From: Pelomonas sp. Root1444
GTDB lineage: Bacteria > Pseudomonadota > Gammaproteobacteria > Burkholderiales > Burkholderiaceae_C
DNA length: 64,000 bases
Assembly (NCBI RefSeq): GCF_001426885.1
Contig: NZ_LMFP01000028.1
Span: 1 to 64,000 of the forward strand
Direction of reading: 5' to 3'
Below the pieces are notes generated by a model. The model did no database searches. It worked only from the letters and a program-made list of their open reading frames with translations, and had not been told where the DNA came from. Below, one piece after another: positions 51,283 through 58,343 of the stretch (within the stretch, counting starts at the first letter, position 1; each line of letters starts with the position of its first letter). Position numbers and translations under genes: made by a program.

Positions 51283-53565
51283 TTAACGAGAGCTTTTCAA
51301 CAAGCGCAACCCGTTGAAAACCACCAGCAGGCTCGCGCCCATATCAGCGAAGACAGCCATCCACATGGTGGCGCTGCCGAACACTGCCAGCACGAAGAAC
51401 ACGGCCTTGATGCCAAGCGCGATGGTGATGTTCTGCCACAGGATGGCGTACGTGCGCTTGGACAGCCTAATGGTCTCGGGCACCTTGCGCAGGTCGTCGT
51501 TCATGATTAGCACGTCGGCCGCTTCCTTCGCCGTATCCGTGCCGGCACCGCCCATCGAAAACCCCACCGCTGCTGCAGCGAGAGCCGGTGAATCATTTAC
51601 GCCGTCGCCGACCATGCCAGTCGATTGAGCCTGACCGAGCTCGGAAATCACCTTGAGCTTGTCCTCCGGCAGCAGATTGGCCTGAACGTCGTCGATGCCG
51701 ACTTGGCTGCCAATCGCCTTCGCCGTCGATGGGTTGTCGCCGGTCAGCATGATGGAGTGGATACCCAGCGCTTTCAGGTCAGCAACCGCCTGCTTGCTCG
51801 TCTCCTTGACGGTGTCAGCGACCGCAAAAAGCCCCAGGACGCGCTCTTGGTCTGCCAGCAAGGACAGCGTACGACCCTGGGCCTCGTGCTCCTCGAGTCG
51901 CGCCTCCAGCTCGGCGGAGCACAGGCCTCGCTCATGCACCCAACGGTGATTACCAAGGATGTACTGGCGGCCATTGACAGTGCCGTGAACGCCTCGGCCC
52001 ATGTCGGCTCCGAAGTCTTCGACGGGAAGTGCCTCGCCGTCCAGCCCGGTCGCGACGGCCTTGGACACGGGGTGGTCTGAGCGCGAGGCCAGGCTCTTGG
52101 CGATGCGCAGCACCTCCGCTTCCGGCAGGTCCTGCGGCAAGGCCGCGTGGGCGACGAGTCGCGGCTTGCCCTCGGTCAGCGTACCGGTCTTGTCCAGCGC
52201 GACCACCTTGAGCTTGCGAGCCTCCTCAAGGTGGACACCGCCCTTGATGAGGATGCCGCGACGGGCCGCAGCAGCCAAGCCACTGACGACGGTCACAGGC
52301 GTCGAGATGACGAGAGCGCACGGGCAGGCGATGACTAGCAGGACCAACGCCTTGTAGAGCGCGGTCAGCCAGGGCCAACCCATGAGGAAAGGCGTTCCGA
52401 CAGCGACAGCAAGCGCCAGCACGAAGATGGCCGGCGTGTAGATGGCCGCGAACTTGTCGACGAAACGTTGAGTTGGCGCGCGCTGGCCTTGTGCTTGTTC
52501 GACGGCATGAATGATGCCGGCCAGCACTGTGTCGCTGGCGGACTTGGTCACTTCGAACTCGAGCGAGCCGCTCTGATTGATGGTCCCCGCGAAGACGCTG
52601 TCGCCTGGCGCCTTGTCGACAGGAATACTTTCGCCGGTGACTGGGGACTGGTCGACGGCACTCTGACCGGCGGTGACGCGGCCATCGAGGGCGAAGCGCT
52701 CGCCAGGCTTGACGCGGGCGGTCGAGCCCACCGCAACGGTCTTGGCGTCCACGCTGGCCCAGGCGCCGTCAGTCTGGCGCACCTCCACTTGCGGCGGTGA
52801 CAACGCCAGCAGGCCGGTGATCGCGTTGCGCGCCCTCTCGACCGAGCGCGCCTCGATGAGTTCAGCCAGGGAATACAGCGCCATCACCATCGCGGCTTCC
52901 GGCCACTGCCCAATGGCAAATGCACCGGCGACGGCCACAGACATCAGGGCGTTGATGTTGAGCTGCCCGTGCAAGAGGGCTGAAAGGCCTTTGCGGAACA
53001 CTGCAAGACCCGACAGCGCAATAGCACCTGCCGCGATGGCCATACCCACGGCCTTCCAGGCCAAGGTGTCCGGCGCGACGAAGTGGACCAGCTCCGCGCC
53101 GACGGCAACGAGCAGCGCCGCCACCAGGCGAATCAGTTCGGCGCGCTGAGCCTTGGCTGTGTCCTCCGCAGGAGGCGGTGCTGACAGCGTCTCCGTCTTG
53201 AAGCCGATGCCATTGATGGCGGCAATGACTGGCTCCCAGGTTGCTTGCGGGGCGTCGATGTCCAACGCGCGTGCGGGGAGGTCGAACCGCAAACCGCGCA
53301 CCTCAGGGAAGCGCTCCAGCGCCCGGCGTATCTGGCCCTCCTCGGTCGGACAGTCCATGGCGGGGATGCGGAGCAGCAGGCCGCTCCCGGACGTCGCGGC
53401 GACTGGGGCCCTGGTCTCTGCGCCGCAGGCCGAGCCGCAGCATGGCGACTCCTGGGGGTGCGCATGGCTGGACTCGCTCCCATGGGCTTGTCCAGCCCCA
53501 TGCGCATGGTCGTGCTCATCGTGAAGGTCGGCATGGTCGCCGTGCGCGTGCTCGTGGGTGCTCAT
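51283..53565 (-). CDS. Zn/Cd/Pb-exporting P1B-type ATPase (CadA/ZntA/PbrA)
   Basis: 760 aa. Starts MSTHEHAHGDHADLHDEHDH with a His-rich region (about residues 1-45), then a Cys pair PCCGSACG. The HMA domain reads RIPAMDCPTEEGQIR, with the acidic DCxxEE form for divalent metals. CPC lies at 414-416 (ACPCALVISTPV), D458 in DKTGT, and GDGVNDSPAL. This pattern marks the P1B-2 Zn/Cd/Pb subgroup. The start at 53565 leaves 28 bp to the -10 of the PbrR-type promoter. Heads the minus-strand run to 42145. Confidence 0.93.
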   Translation of the reverse strand: MSTHEHAHGDHADLHDEHDHAHGAGQAHGSESSHAHPQESPCCGSACGAETRAPVAATSGSGLLLRIPAMDCPTEEGQIRRALERFPEVRGLRFDLPARALDIDAPQATWEPVIAAINGIGFKTETLSAPPPAEDTAKAQRAELIRLVAALLVAVGAELVHFVAPDTLAWKAVGMAIAAGAIALSGLAVFRKGLSALLHGQLNINALMSVAVAGAFAIGQWPEAAMVMALYSLAELIEARSVERARNAITGLLALSPPQVEVRQTDGAWASVDAKTVAVGSTARVKPGERFALDGRVTAGQSAVDQSPVTGESIPVDKAPGDSVFAGTINQSGSLEFEVTKSASDTVLAGIIHAVEQAQGQRAPTQRFVDKFAAIYTPAIFVLALAVAVGTPFLMGWPWLTALYKALVLLVIACPCALVISTPVTVVSGLAAAARRGILIKGGVHLEEARKLKVVALDKTGTLTEGKPRLVAHAALPQDLPEAEVLRIAKSLASRSDHPVSKAVATGLDGEALPVEDFGADMGRGVHGTVNGRQYILGNHRWVHERGLCSAELEARLEEHEAQGRTLSLLADQERVLGLFAVADTVKETSKQAVADLKALGIHSIMLTGDNPSTAKAIGSQVGIDDVQANLLPEDKLKVISELGQAQSTGMVGDGVNDSPALAAAAVGFSMGGAGTDTAKEAADVLIMNDDLRKVPETIRLSKRTYAILWQNITIALGIKAVFFVLAVFGSATMWMAVFADMGASLLVVFNGLRLLKSSR

Positions 53566-53592
53566 GCTTGCTCGTGTGTCGGGTGCGAAGGT

Positions 53593-53623
53593 ATTTGACA
53601 ACCTGTAGCTGCTACAGAGTCAA
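53593..53623 (-). promoter_or_regulatory. PbrR/CadR-type promoter-operator
   Basis: Minus strand: -35 TTGACT (53618-53623), a 19-bp spacer with perfect dyad CTGTAGC/GCTACAG (53603-53617), -10 TCAAAT (53593-53598). This is the canonical MerR-type arrangement known at pbrA/cadA promoters. Confidence 0.85.
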
Positions 53624-53658
53624 GCCCCTACACTTTCTGCTGGATAGTCGGAGAAATC

Positions 53659-54111
53659 ATGAAGATTGGTGACCTGTCCACCGCGTCGTCCACGCCTATC
53701 GAGACCATTCGCTTCTACGAGCGCGAGGGCTTGCTGCCCGCGCCGGGCCGGACGCAGGGGAACTTTCGCGTGTACGAGCCGCCGCACCTGGAGCGGCTGC
53801 AGTTCATCCGCTACTGCCGCGGCCTCGATATGTCATTGGATGAGGTGCGGGCCCTGCTGCGCTTCAAGGATGCTCCCGGTGAGGATTGTGGTGACGTCAA
53901 TGCGCTGCTCGACGAACACATCAGCCACGTGTCCAAGCGCATCAAAGAACTGCGTACGCTTGAAAAGCAATTGAAGGAGCTCAGGCAGCGGTGCGGCGAT
54001 GTCCGGCCGGCTGACCAATGCGGCATCCTTGCCGGCTTGGCAGAGGCGTCGCAAGAGTCATCGCCTGCCGAGCAGCCCGGCACCCATCTACGCTCCGTGC
54101 ACAAGCACTGA
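53659..54111 (+). CDS. pbrR: Cd(II)/Pb(II)-responsive MerR-family regulator (PbrR/CadR)
   Basis: 150 aa. MerR HTH (MKIGDLSTASSTPIETIRFY), dimer helix, and three conserved metal cysteines: C77 in EDCGDV, C112 in QRCGDV, and C121 in DQCGIL, the PbrR/CadR set. His-containing tail. Divergent from the cadA/pbrA gene with its operator between (53593-53623). It represses and then activates export on metal binding. Confidence 0.93.
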   Translation: MKIGDLSTASSTPIETIRFYEREGLLPAPGRTQGNFRVYEPPHLERLQFIRYCRGLDMSLDEVRALLRFKDAPGEDCGDVNALLDEHISHVSKRIKELRTLEKQLKELRQRCGDVRPADQCGILAGLAEASQESSPAEQPGTHLRSVHKH

Positions 54112-54129
54112 TCACGGAAAGGAACAGAG

Positions 54130-54600
54130 TCAGCGTTGACTCGTGCAGCAACTGCGATCGACTGCAACGCCCGCTCGACCGCCTGGCACAGCGAGGTCTT
54201 CCAGGATCGTGCAGTCGACGGCAGCCCCGCCAGCGCATGCCGTATCGCAGCTCTGCACGAACTGGGTCATGTTGGCTTCGAGCGCCTGCAGCTCAGCAAG
54301 CTTCTCCCGAACCTGGTCCAGGTGCAGCGCCGCGATGTCGCGCACCTCAACGCAAGGCCGATCGGGTTCGTCGACCAGGCTCACCAGCTCGCGCACCTGA
54401 TCGATGGAGAACCCGAAATCGCGGCAGCGCCGGATGAAGGTCAGGCGACCTACGGCAGCGTCGCCGTAGACCCGCCGGCCGGCGTCCGTGCGCGGCCCCG
54501 GCGGCAGCAGCCCGATCTCCTCGTAGTACCGGATCGTCGGCACCGAGCAGCCGGTCTGCTGGGCGACCACGCCAATGGAGCGGTTCGGCGGCTTGTTCAT
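54130..54600 (-). CDS. MerR-family regulator of a thiol-rich module
   Basis: 156 aa. MerR HTH (SIGVVAQQTGCSVPTIRYYE) and dimer helix, then a Cys-rich end: SCDTACAGGAAVDC (about residues 117-130) and a terminal RSCCTSQR. The cysteine layout differs from CueR and PbrR, so the ligand is uncertain. It could be a mercury, copper or other thiophilic sensor. Last gene of the minus-strand run 55225-54130. A SoxR-like dyad lies in the run's promoter and is its likely target. It is convergent with pbrR; 18 bp separate the stops. Confidence 0.85.
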   Translation of the reverse strand: MNKPPNRSIGVVAQQTGCSVPTIRYYEEIGLLPPGPRTDAGRRVYGDAAVGRLTFIRRCRDFGFSIDQVRELVSLVDEPDRPCVEVRDIAALHLDQVREKLAELQALEANMTQFVQSCDTACAGGAAVDCTILEDLAVPGGRAGVAVDRSCCTSQR

Positions 54601-54609
54601 GCGCTCAGC

Positions 54610-54969
54610 TTAGCGTTTGCACCCGCAGCCCGAACCTGACCGGCTTTCAGCTTCCGCAGCGGGCAGGAACTGGGAGAACAGCCAGCGCGCGCTGGCAGCG
54701 TTTTGCTCGGGGCCTGTGATGTCCAGTCGAACGGCGTCGGCGTTGGACGTCAATCGGAACTCCAGGAAGGTGCAGCAGCTTCTTTCCAGTTCCACGACCT
54801 GCGCCAACTCGTCCTGGACACCAGGGTCGTAGACCAAGTGCAGCGTCGAGCCTCTGAGCTCGTGAGAGCGCAGAAACGCCTGTGTGAGCTGACGAATCCG
54901 CACCAGGCGAGGCCCCATCTCAGATGGACCCAACGTGCAGGCAATCGGCGCCGGCTCAGCGGCAAGCAT
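54610..54969 (-). CDS. Cys-containing hypothetical protein, 119 aa
   Basis: Starts MLAAEPAPIACTLGPSEMGP at ATG 54969, overlapping the preceding gene by 14 bp; a longer frame exists but is less likely. The pattern LERSCCTFLEFRLT plus a C-terminal GSGCGCKR gives two thiol pairs. I recall similar proteins of unknown function next to MerR regulators in metal islands. Possible role: a cytoplasmic thiol metal-binding protein that works with the small membrane protein before it. Confidence 0.65.
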   Translation of the reverse strand: MLAAEPAPIACTLGPSEMGPRLVRIRQLTQAFLRSHELRGSTLHLVYDPGVQDELAQVVELERSCCTFLEFRLTSNADAVRLDITGPEQNAASARWLFSQFLPAAEAESRSGSGCGCKR

Positions 54970-55225
54970 GCTGGGCCTCCGTGGAACACGCCTCGGCGCA
55001 CTCGCACTTGGCACGGTGGGCGGCGTCGCGTCGCTTCCACCACAAAGCGCCAAGCAGGCCTAGCGCGATCACGGCCAGGACGGCTGCAGCGGGCAGGAAC
55101 TCGTCGGCACATGCCCACAGCGCACTTCCAAACGCTGCTAGCCCGCCAGCGATGCCCAGCAGCGGGATAGCGCAGCACGCGGCGCAGGCGGCCCCAAGGC
55201 CAAGAGCAAGTTTCCAGGGTTTCAT
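54956..55225 (-). CDS. small Cys-rich membrane protein (MerT-like)
   Basis: 89 aa. Two membrane segments: residues ~5-31 with GAACAACCAIPLLGIAGGLA, and ~45-64 (AAVLAVIALGLLGALWW). The CAACC site at the start of TM1 resembles the CC pair of the mercuric transporter MerT. The C-terminal tail has further thiols (KCECAEACSTEAQHAC). Suggests a thiophilic metal ion passed over the inner membrane. AGGAG precedes ATG 55225. First gene of a three-gene unit. Confidence 0.7.
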   Translation of the reverse strand: MKPWKLALGLGAACAACCAIPLLGIAGGLAAFGSALWACADEFLPAAAVLAVIALGLLGALWWKRRDAAHRAKCECAEACSTEAQHACR

Positions 55226-55251
55226 GAGGGCTCCTTGATGATCAGATCGAC

Positions 55252-55282
55252 AAGGTAGAACCTCAAGCCACTTGAGGAGCAA
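55252..55282 (-). promoter_or_regulatory. MerR-type promoter with SoxR-like dyad
   Basis: Minus strand: -35 TTGCTC (55277-55282), a 19-bp spacer, -10 TACCTT (55252-55257). The dyad CCTCAAG...CTTGAGG (55261-55277) closely matches the SoxR-type half-sites. Heads the unit 55225-54130 and lies before ynfA on the other strand. Confidence 0.7.
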
Positions 55283-55319
55283 GCGATTCTTGCCAACGCC
55301 GTCTGAGGACAATGAGCTG

Positions 55320-55655
55320 ATGGAAATCCTCAAGACCTTCGGCTTGTTCGTCGCGACGGCGTTGGCCGAGATCGTCGGCTGCTATCTGCCCTACCTGTGG
55401 TTGAAGCAGGGCAAGTCGCCCTGGATGCTGCTGCCGGCGGCGTTGAGCCTCGCGTTGTTCGCATGGCTGCTGGCCCAACATCCCACGGCCGCCGGGCGCG
55501 TCTATGCGGCCTACGGCGGGGTCTACATCGGCGTTGCCATTCTCTGGCTGTGGCTGGTGGACAAGATCGAGCCATCCAGAAGCGACTTGGTGGGCGTAGC
55601 CATCTGCTTCGTCGGCATGGGCGTCATCATGTTCTGGCCACAGGGTCGGAGCTAG
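55320..55655 (+). CDS. YnfA-family membrane protein
   Basis: 111 aa, the usual family length. Four hydrophobic segments and the family motifs [40 protein letters not shown] and [16 protein letters not shown]. YnfA proteins are small inner-membrane proteins, proposed as efflux proteins, with limited evidence. ATG 55320 is in step with the family start ([10 protein letters not shown]). Divergent from the MerR-controlled thiol module. Confidence 0.92.
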   Translation: MEILKTFGLFVATALAEIVGCYLPYLWLKQGKSPWMLLPAALSLALFAWLLAQHPTAAGRVYAAYGGVYIGVAILWLWLVDKIEPSRSDLVGVAICFVGMGVIMFWPQGRS

Positions 55656-55769
55656 AGCAAGTCTGATCTGATCGACGGCTGCAGCCGCCGCGCATTTGCA
55701 GTGCCTCGGGATGACACTTCGCCCCTGTTGCTGGCAAACGGCTTGCAGCTGAAGCATGCGGGAGATCGA

Positions 55770-56555
55770 ATGAAGAACGGGATGGCGACGGTGTTCGCTG
55801 CTGGCGCGGCCATCGGCACGTTGGGAGGACTGATCGGCTTGGGTGGTGCCGAATTCCGGCTGCCATTGCTGATCGGCCTCTTCGGGTTCGCCGCGCTACA
55901 TGCGGTCATCCTGAACAAGGCGATGAGCCTGGTCGTTGTCGCGGCGGCGCTGGTGTTCCGCACCCGGACGGTCCCGCTGGACGTCGTGCTCGCGCATTGG
56001 CAGACCGTCCTCAACCTGCTGGCCGGCAGCCTTGCGGGTGCTTGGCTTGGCGCCGGCTGGGCCACGCGTATGCGCCACCAGACCCTCTACAAGGTCATTG
56101 CCGCGCTGCTGCTGCTCATTGCCGTGGCGCTGGCGGCCGAGCATTGGCTGCCTGGCCACGGTGAGCCGCTGCTGGTCGGACCCGCTCAATGGGCGGCTGG
56201 CCTGGTGGCTGGCTTCGGCATCGGCGTGGTGGCCTCGCTGATGGGCGTGGCCGGCGGTGAACTGCTGATTCCGACATTAGTCCTGCTCTTCGGTGCCGAG
56301 ATCAAGCTTGCCGGCAGCCTGTCGCTGGCGGTGAGCCTGCCAACCATGATCGTCGGCTTCACGCGCTACAGCCGCGACAGCAGCTTCCAGGTGCTGGGGC
56401 AGAACAAGCAGTTCGTGCTTGTCATGGCCGCTGGCTCACTGGTCGGTGCCGGGATCGGCGGGGCCTTGCTCGGGGTCATGCCTTCGGCGGTGCTGCTGCC
56501 GCTACTGGCTGCCATCCTGGTGGTCTCGGCGGTCAAGGTCTGGCGGCACAAGTAG
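55770..56555 (+). CDS. TSUP (TauE/SafE) family permease
   Basis: 261 aa. About eight membrane segments with the TSUP signatures GGLIGLGGAEFRLPLLIGLF near the start and MGVAGGELLIPTLVLLFGAE in the middle, the duplicated half. Family members export sulfite or organosulfur compounds; the substrate here is not known. ATG 55770 follows GGGAGA. Tail-to-tail with arsN1. Confidence 0.88.
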   Translation: MKNGMATVFAAGAAIGTLGGLIGLGGAEFRLPLLIGLFGFAALHAVILNKAMSLVVVAAALVFRTRTVPLDVVLAHWQTVLNLLAGSLAGAWLGAGWATRMRHQTLYKVIAALLLLIAVALAAEHWLPGHGEPLLVGPAQWAAGLVAGFGIGVVASLMGVAGGELLIPTLVLLFGAEIKLAGSLSLAVSLPTMIVGFTRYSRDSSFQVLGQNKQFVLVMAAGSLVGAGIGGALLGVMPSAVLLPLLAAILVVSAVKVWRHK

Positions 56556-56582
56556 TCGAGACCGGAAAGGAAAGAAGCAACG

Positions 56583-56610
56583 TGGCATGAGATGAAACCT
56601 TGTCATGCCA
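56583..56610. repeat. inverted repeat between convergent genes
   Basis: TGGCATGA (56583-56590) and TCATGCCA (56603-56610) pair around 12 bp, between the TSUP gene end and the arsN1 stop. May act as a bidirectional stop or stabiliser; no T-run. Confidence 0.35.
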
Positions 56611-57139
56611 AGCCGCTGAACATCGCCGGCACTGTTGGCGCCTCCGGCATGCCAAGGCTGAGCTGCCACCATCCAACATCGCGCCAAGCACCGTGCTTGA
56701 AGCCCACGTTGCGGTACGTCCCGATGGCCTCAAAACCCAGCGCCTCATGCAGGCCCACACTACCGGCGTTGGGCAGCGCCACGCCAGCGAAGGCCTGGCA
56801 GTAACCTAGCTCGGCCAGCAGCGGCAGCAGACGGGCATAGAGCGACCGGCCCACGCCCTGGCCGCGCATGTCGTCGCGCACGTAGACGGTGGTATCCACC
56901 GACCACTGGTAGGCGGCGCGTTCCTTGTGCTTGCTGGCGTAGACGTAGCCGCAGATGGCTCCGGTTGCATCCTCGGCAACCAGCCACGGCAGCGTGGCCA
57001 GCGTCTTTTCGATGCGGGCACGCATCTCGGCAGCGTCAGGCGGGTCGACCTCGAAGGAGATCGTCGTGTGCTGCACGATGGGGCCGTAGATGGCGGCCAC
57101 TGCCGCGGCGTCGTCAGGGGTGGCGGTGCGGATCTTCAT
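56603..57139 (-). CDS. arsN1: ArsN1-family GNAT N-acetyltransferase
   Basis: 178 aa GNAT protein. Acetyl-CoA motif DDMRGQGVGRSLYARLL, and IRTATPDDAAAVAAIYGPIV at the start, as in phosphinothricin-type acetyltransferases and ArsN1. ArsN1 detoxifies amino-organoarsenicals such as arsinothricin by N-acetylation. ATG 57139 is in an ATGA overlap with the MFS gene stop. Last gene of the marR-headed arsenic unit. Confidence 0.88.
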   Translation of the reverse strand: MKIRTATPDDAAAVAAIYGPIVQHTTISFEVDPPDAAEMRARIEKTLATLPWLVAEDATGAICGYVYASKHKERAAYQWSVDTTVYVRDDMRGQGVGRSLYARLLPLLAELGYCQAFAGVALPNAGSVGLHEALGFEAIGTYRNVGFKHGAWRDVGWWQLSLGMPEAPTVPAMFSGLA

Positions 57140-58341
57140 GCGATGTCTTCCAACGGGGTGGTATTCGGTTCGGCCGTGCGGGCGGGTACGTGGATGAGCA
57201 TCAATGCTGCCAGCGCGCTGAGCGCCAGCCCTGCCGAGAACCACAGTGCAGCGGTGCCGAAATGGGCGAGCAGCACGCCGAACAGCCACGGGGCCAGCGC
57301 CTGCGCCAGTCGTGCCGGCAACATGAGCAACCCTTGGCGGTGTCCGTAGCCGGCGGTGCCAAAGAGCGCCAACGGCAGCGTGCCCTTGGCGATGGTGAGG
57401 ATGCCGTTGCCCGCGCCGTGCAGCAGGGCGAACGCCGCGGCGACCGGCGCGCCCAGCACGGCCAGCAGCGCCGCGCCCAACGGATGCATCAACGCGGCCA
57501 CGCGTGCCGAATGCAACGGGTGCAGCCGGCGCAAGAAACCGAACTCCAACAACCGTCCGGCCACCTGCGCCGGTCCCACCAGCGCGCCGATGGCGACCAC
57601 CGCGCCCGGCGCCGTACCCACGGCCCCCAGCAGCCCTGGCAGGTGGGCCGCCATAGCGGTGCTGACGAACCAGGTCACGGCGAACACCCAGGCCAGCAGC
57701 ACGGCGGTGGCCAGCGGCGGTTCGGTGGGCTGTGCTTCAGCGCTGGCCGTCGCGCTACCCTCGGTGGCCATCACGGGCTGCTCTGCCCGCGGCAGCCAGG
57801 CGTTGAGCGGCAGCCCTATCAACAGGTGCAGCCCGGCCCAGGCCCAGCAGGCGCCACGCCAGCCCCACGCATGTTCAAGCGCCGCGGTCAGCGGCCAGCC
57901 GACCGTGCTCGCGAAGCCGGAGATCAGCGTGATGCCGGTGATGGCGCCGCGCGCGTCGTGGCCATACAGCCGCACGAGCGACGCAAATGCAGCCTCGTAG
58001 AGCCCGCTGCCCATCGCCAGACCCATGACGGCCCAGGCCGCGAACAGGCCCACAGGCCCGCCCGCCACGGCCATCAGCACGAGGCCCAGCGCGAACAGCA
58101 CGCTGGTGACCATCAACACCGGCCGACCACCCCAGCGGTCGATACGCCGGCCGCTGTGCGGGCCGGTCAGGGCTGACACCACCAGGGCCGCAGAAAACGC
58201 CGCAAACACGGTGGGCTGGGACACGCCCAACTCGGCCGCCATCGGTCGCGCGAGCATCGCCGGCAGGTAGTAGGACGAAGCCCAGGCCAGCGTCTGAGCC
58301 GTGCCCAGTGTGGCGACAACGCGCGTGCGGCTGGCCGACAT
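57136..58341 (-). CDS. MFS transporter of an arsenic operon (ArsK-like)
   Basis: 401 aa with twelve membrane segments and the MFS motif GRRIDRWGGRPVL in the loop between TM2 and TM3. The place between the arsN2-ArsO-like fusion and arsN1 points to an arsenical exporter. Possible names are ArsK or a related arsenic MFS; sequence alone does not settle which. Its stop overlaps arsN1 by 4 bp and its start is 2 bp after the fusion gene, so translation is tightly coupled. Confidence 0.8.
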   Translation of the reverse strand: MSASRTRVVATLGTAQTLAWASSYYLPAMLARPMAAELGVSQPTVFAAFSAALVVSALTGPHSGRRIDRWGGRPVLMVTSVLFALGLVLMAVAGGPVGLFAAWAVMGLAMGSGLYEAAFASLVRLYGHDARGAITGITLISGFASTVGWPLTAALEHAWGWRGACWAWAGLHLLIGLPLNAWLPRAEQPVMATEGSATASAEAQPTEPPLATAVLLAWVFAVTWFVSTAMAAHLPGLLGAVGTAPGAVVAIGALVGPAQVAGRLLEFGFLRRLHPLHSARVAALMHPLGAALLAVLGAPVAAAFALLHGAGNGILTIAKGTLPLALFGTAGYGHRQGLLMLPARLAQALAPWLFGVLLAHFGTAALWFSAGLALSALAALMLIHVPARTAEPNTTPLEDIA

Positions 58342-58343
58342 CG

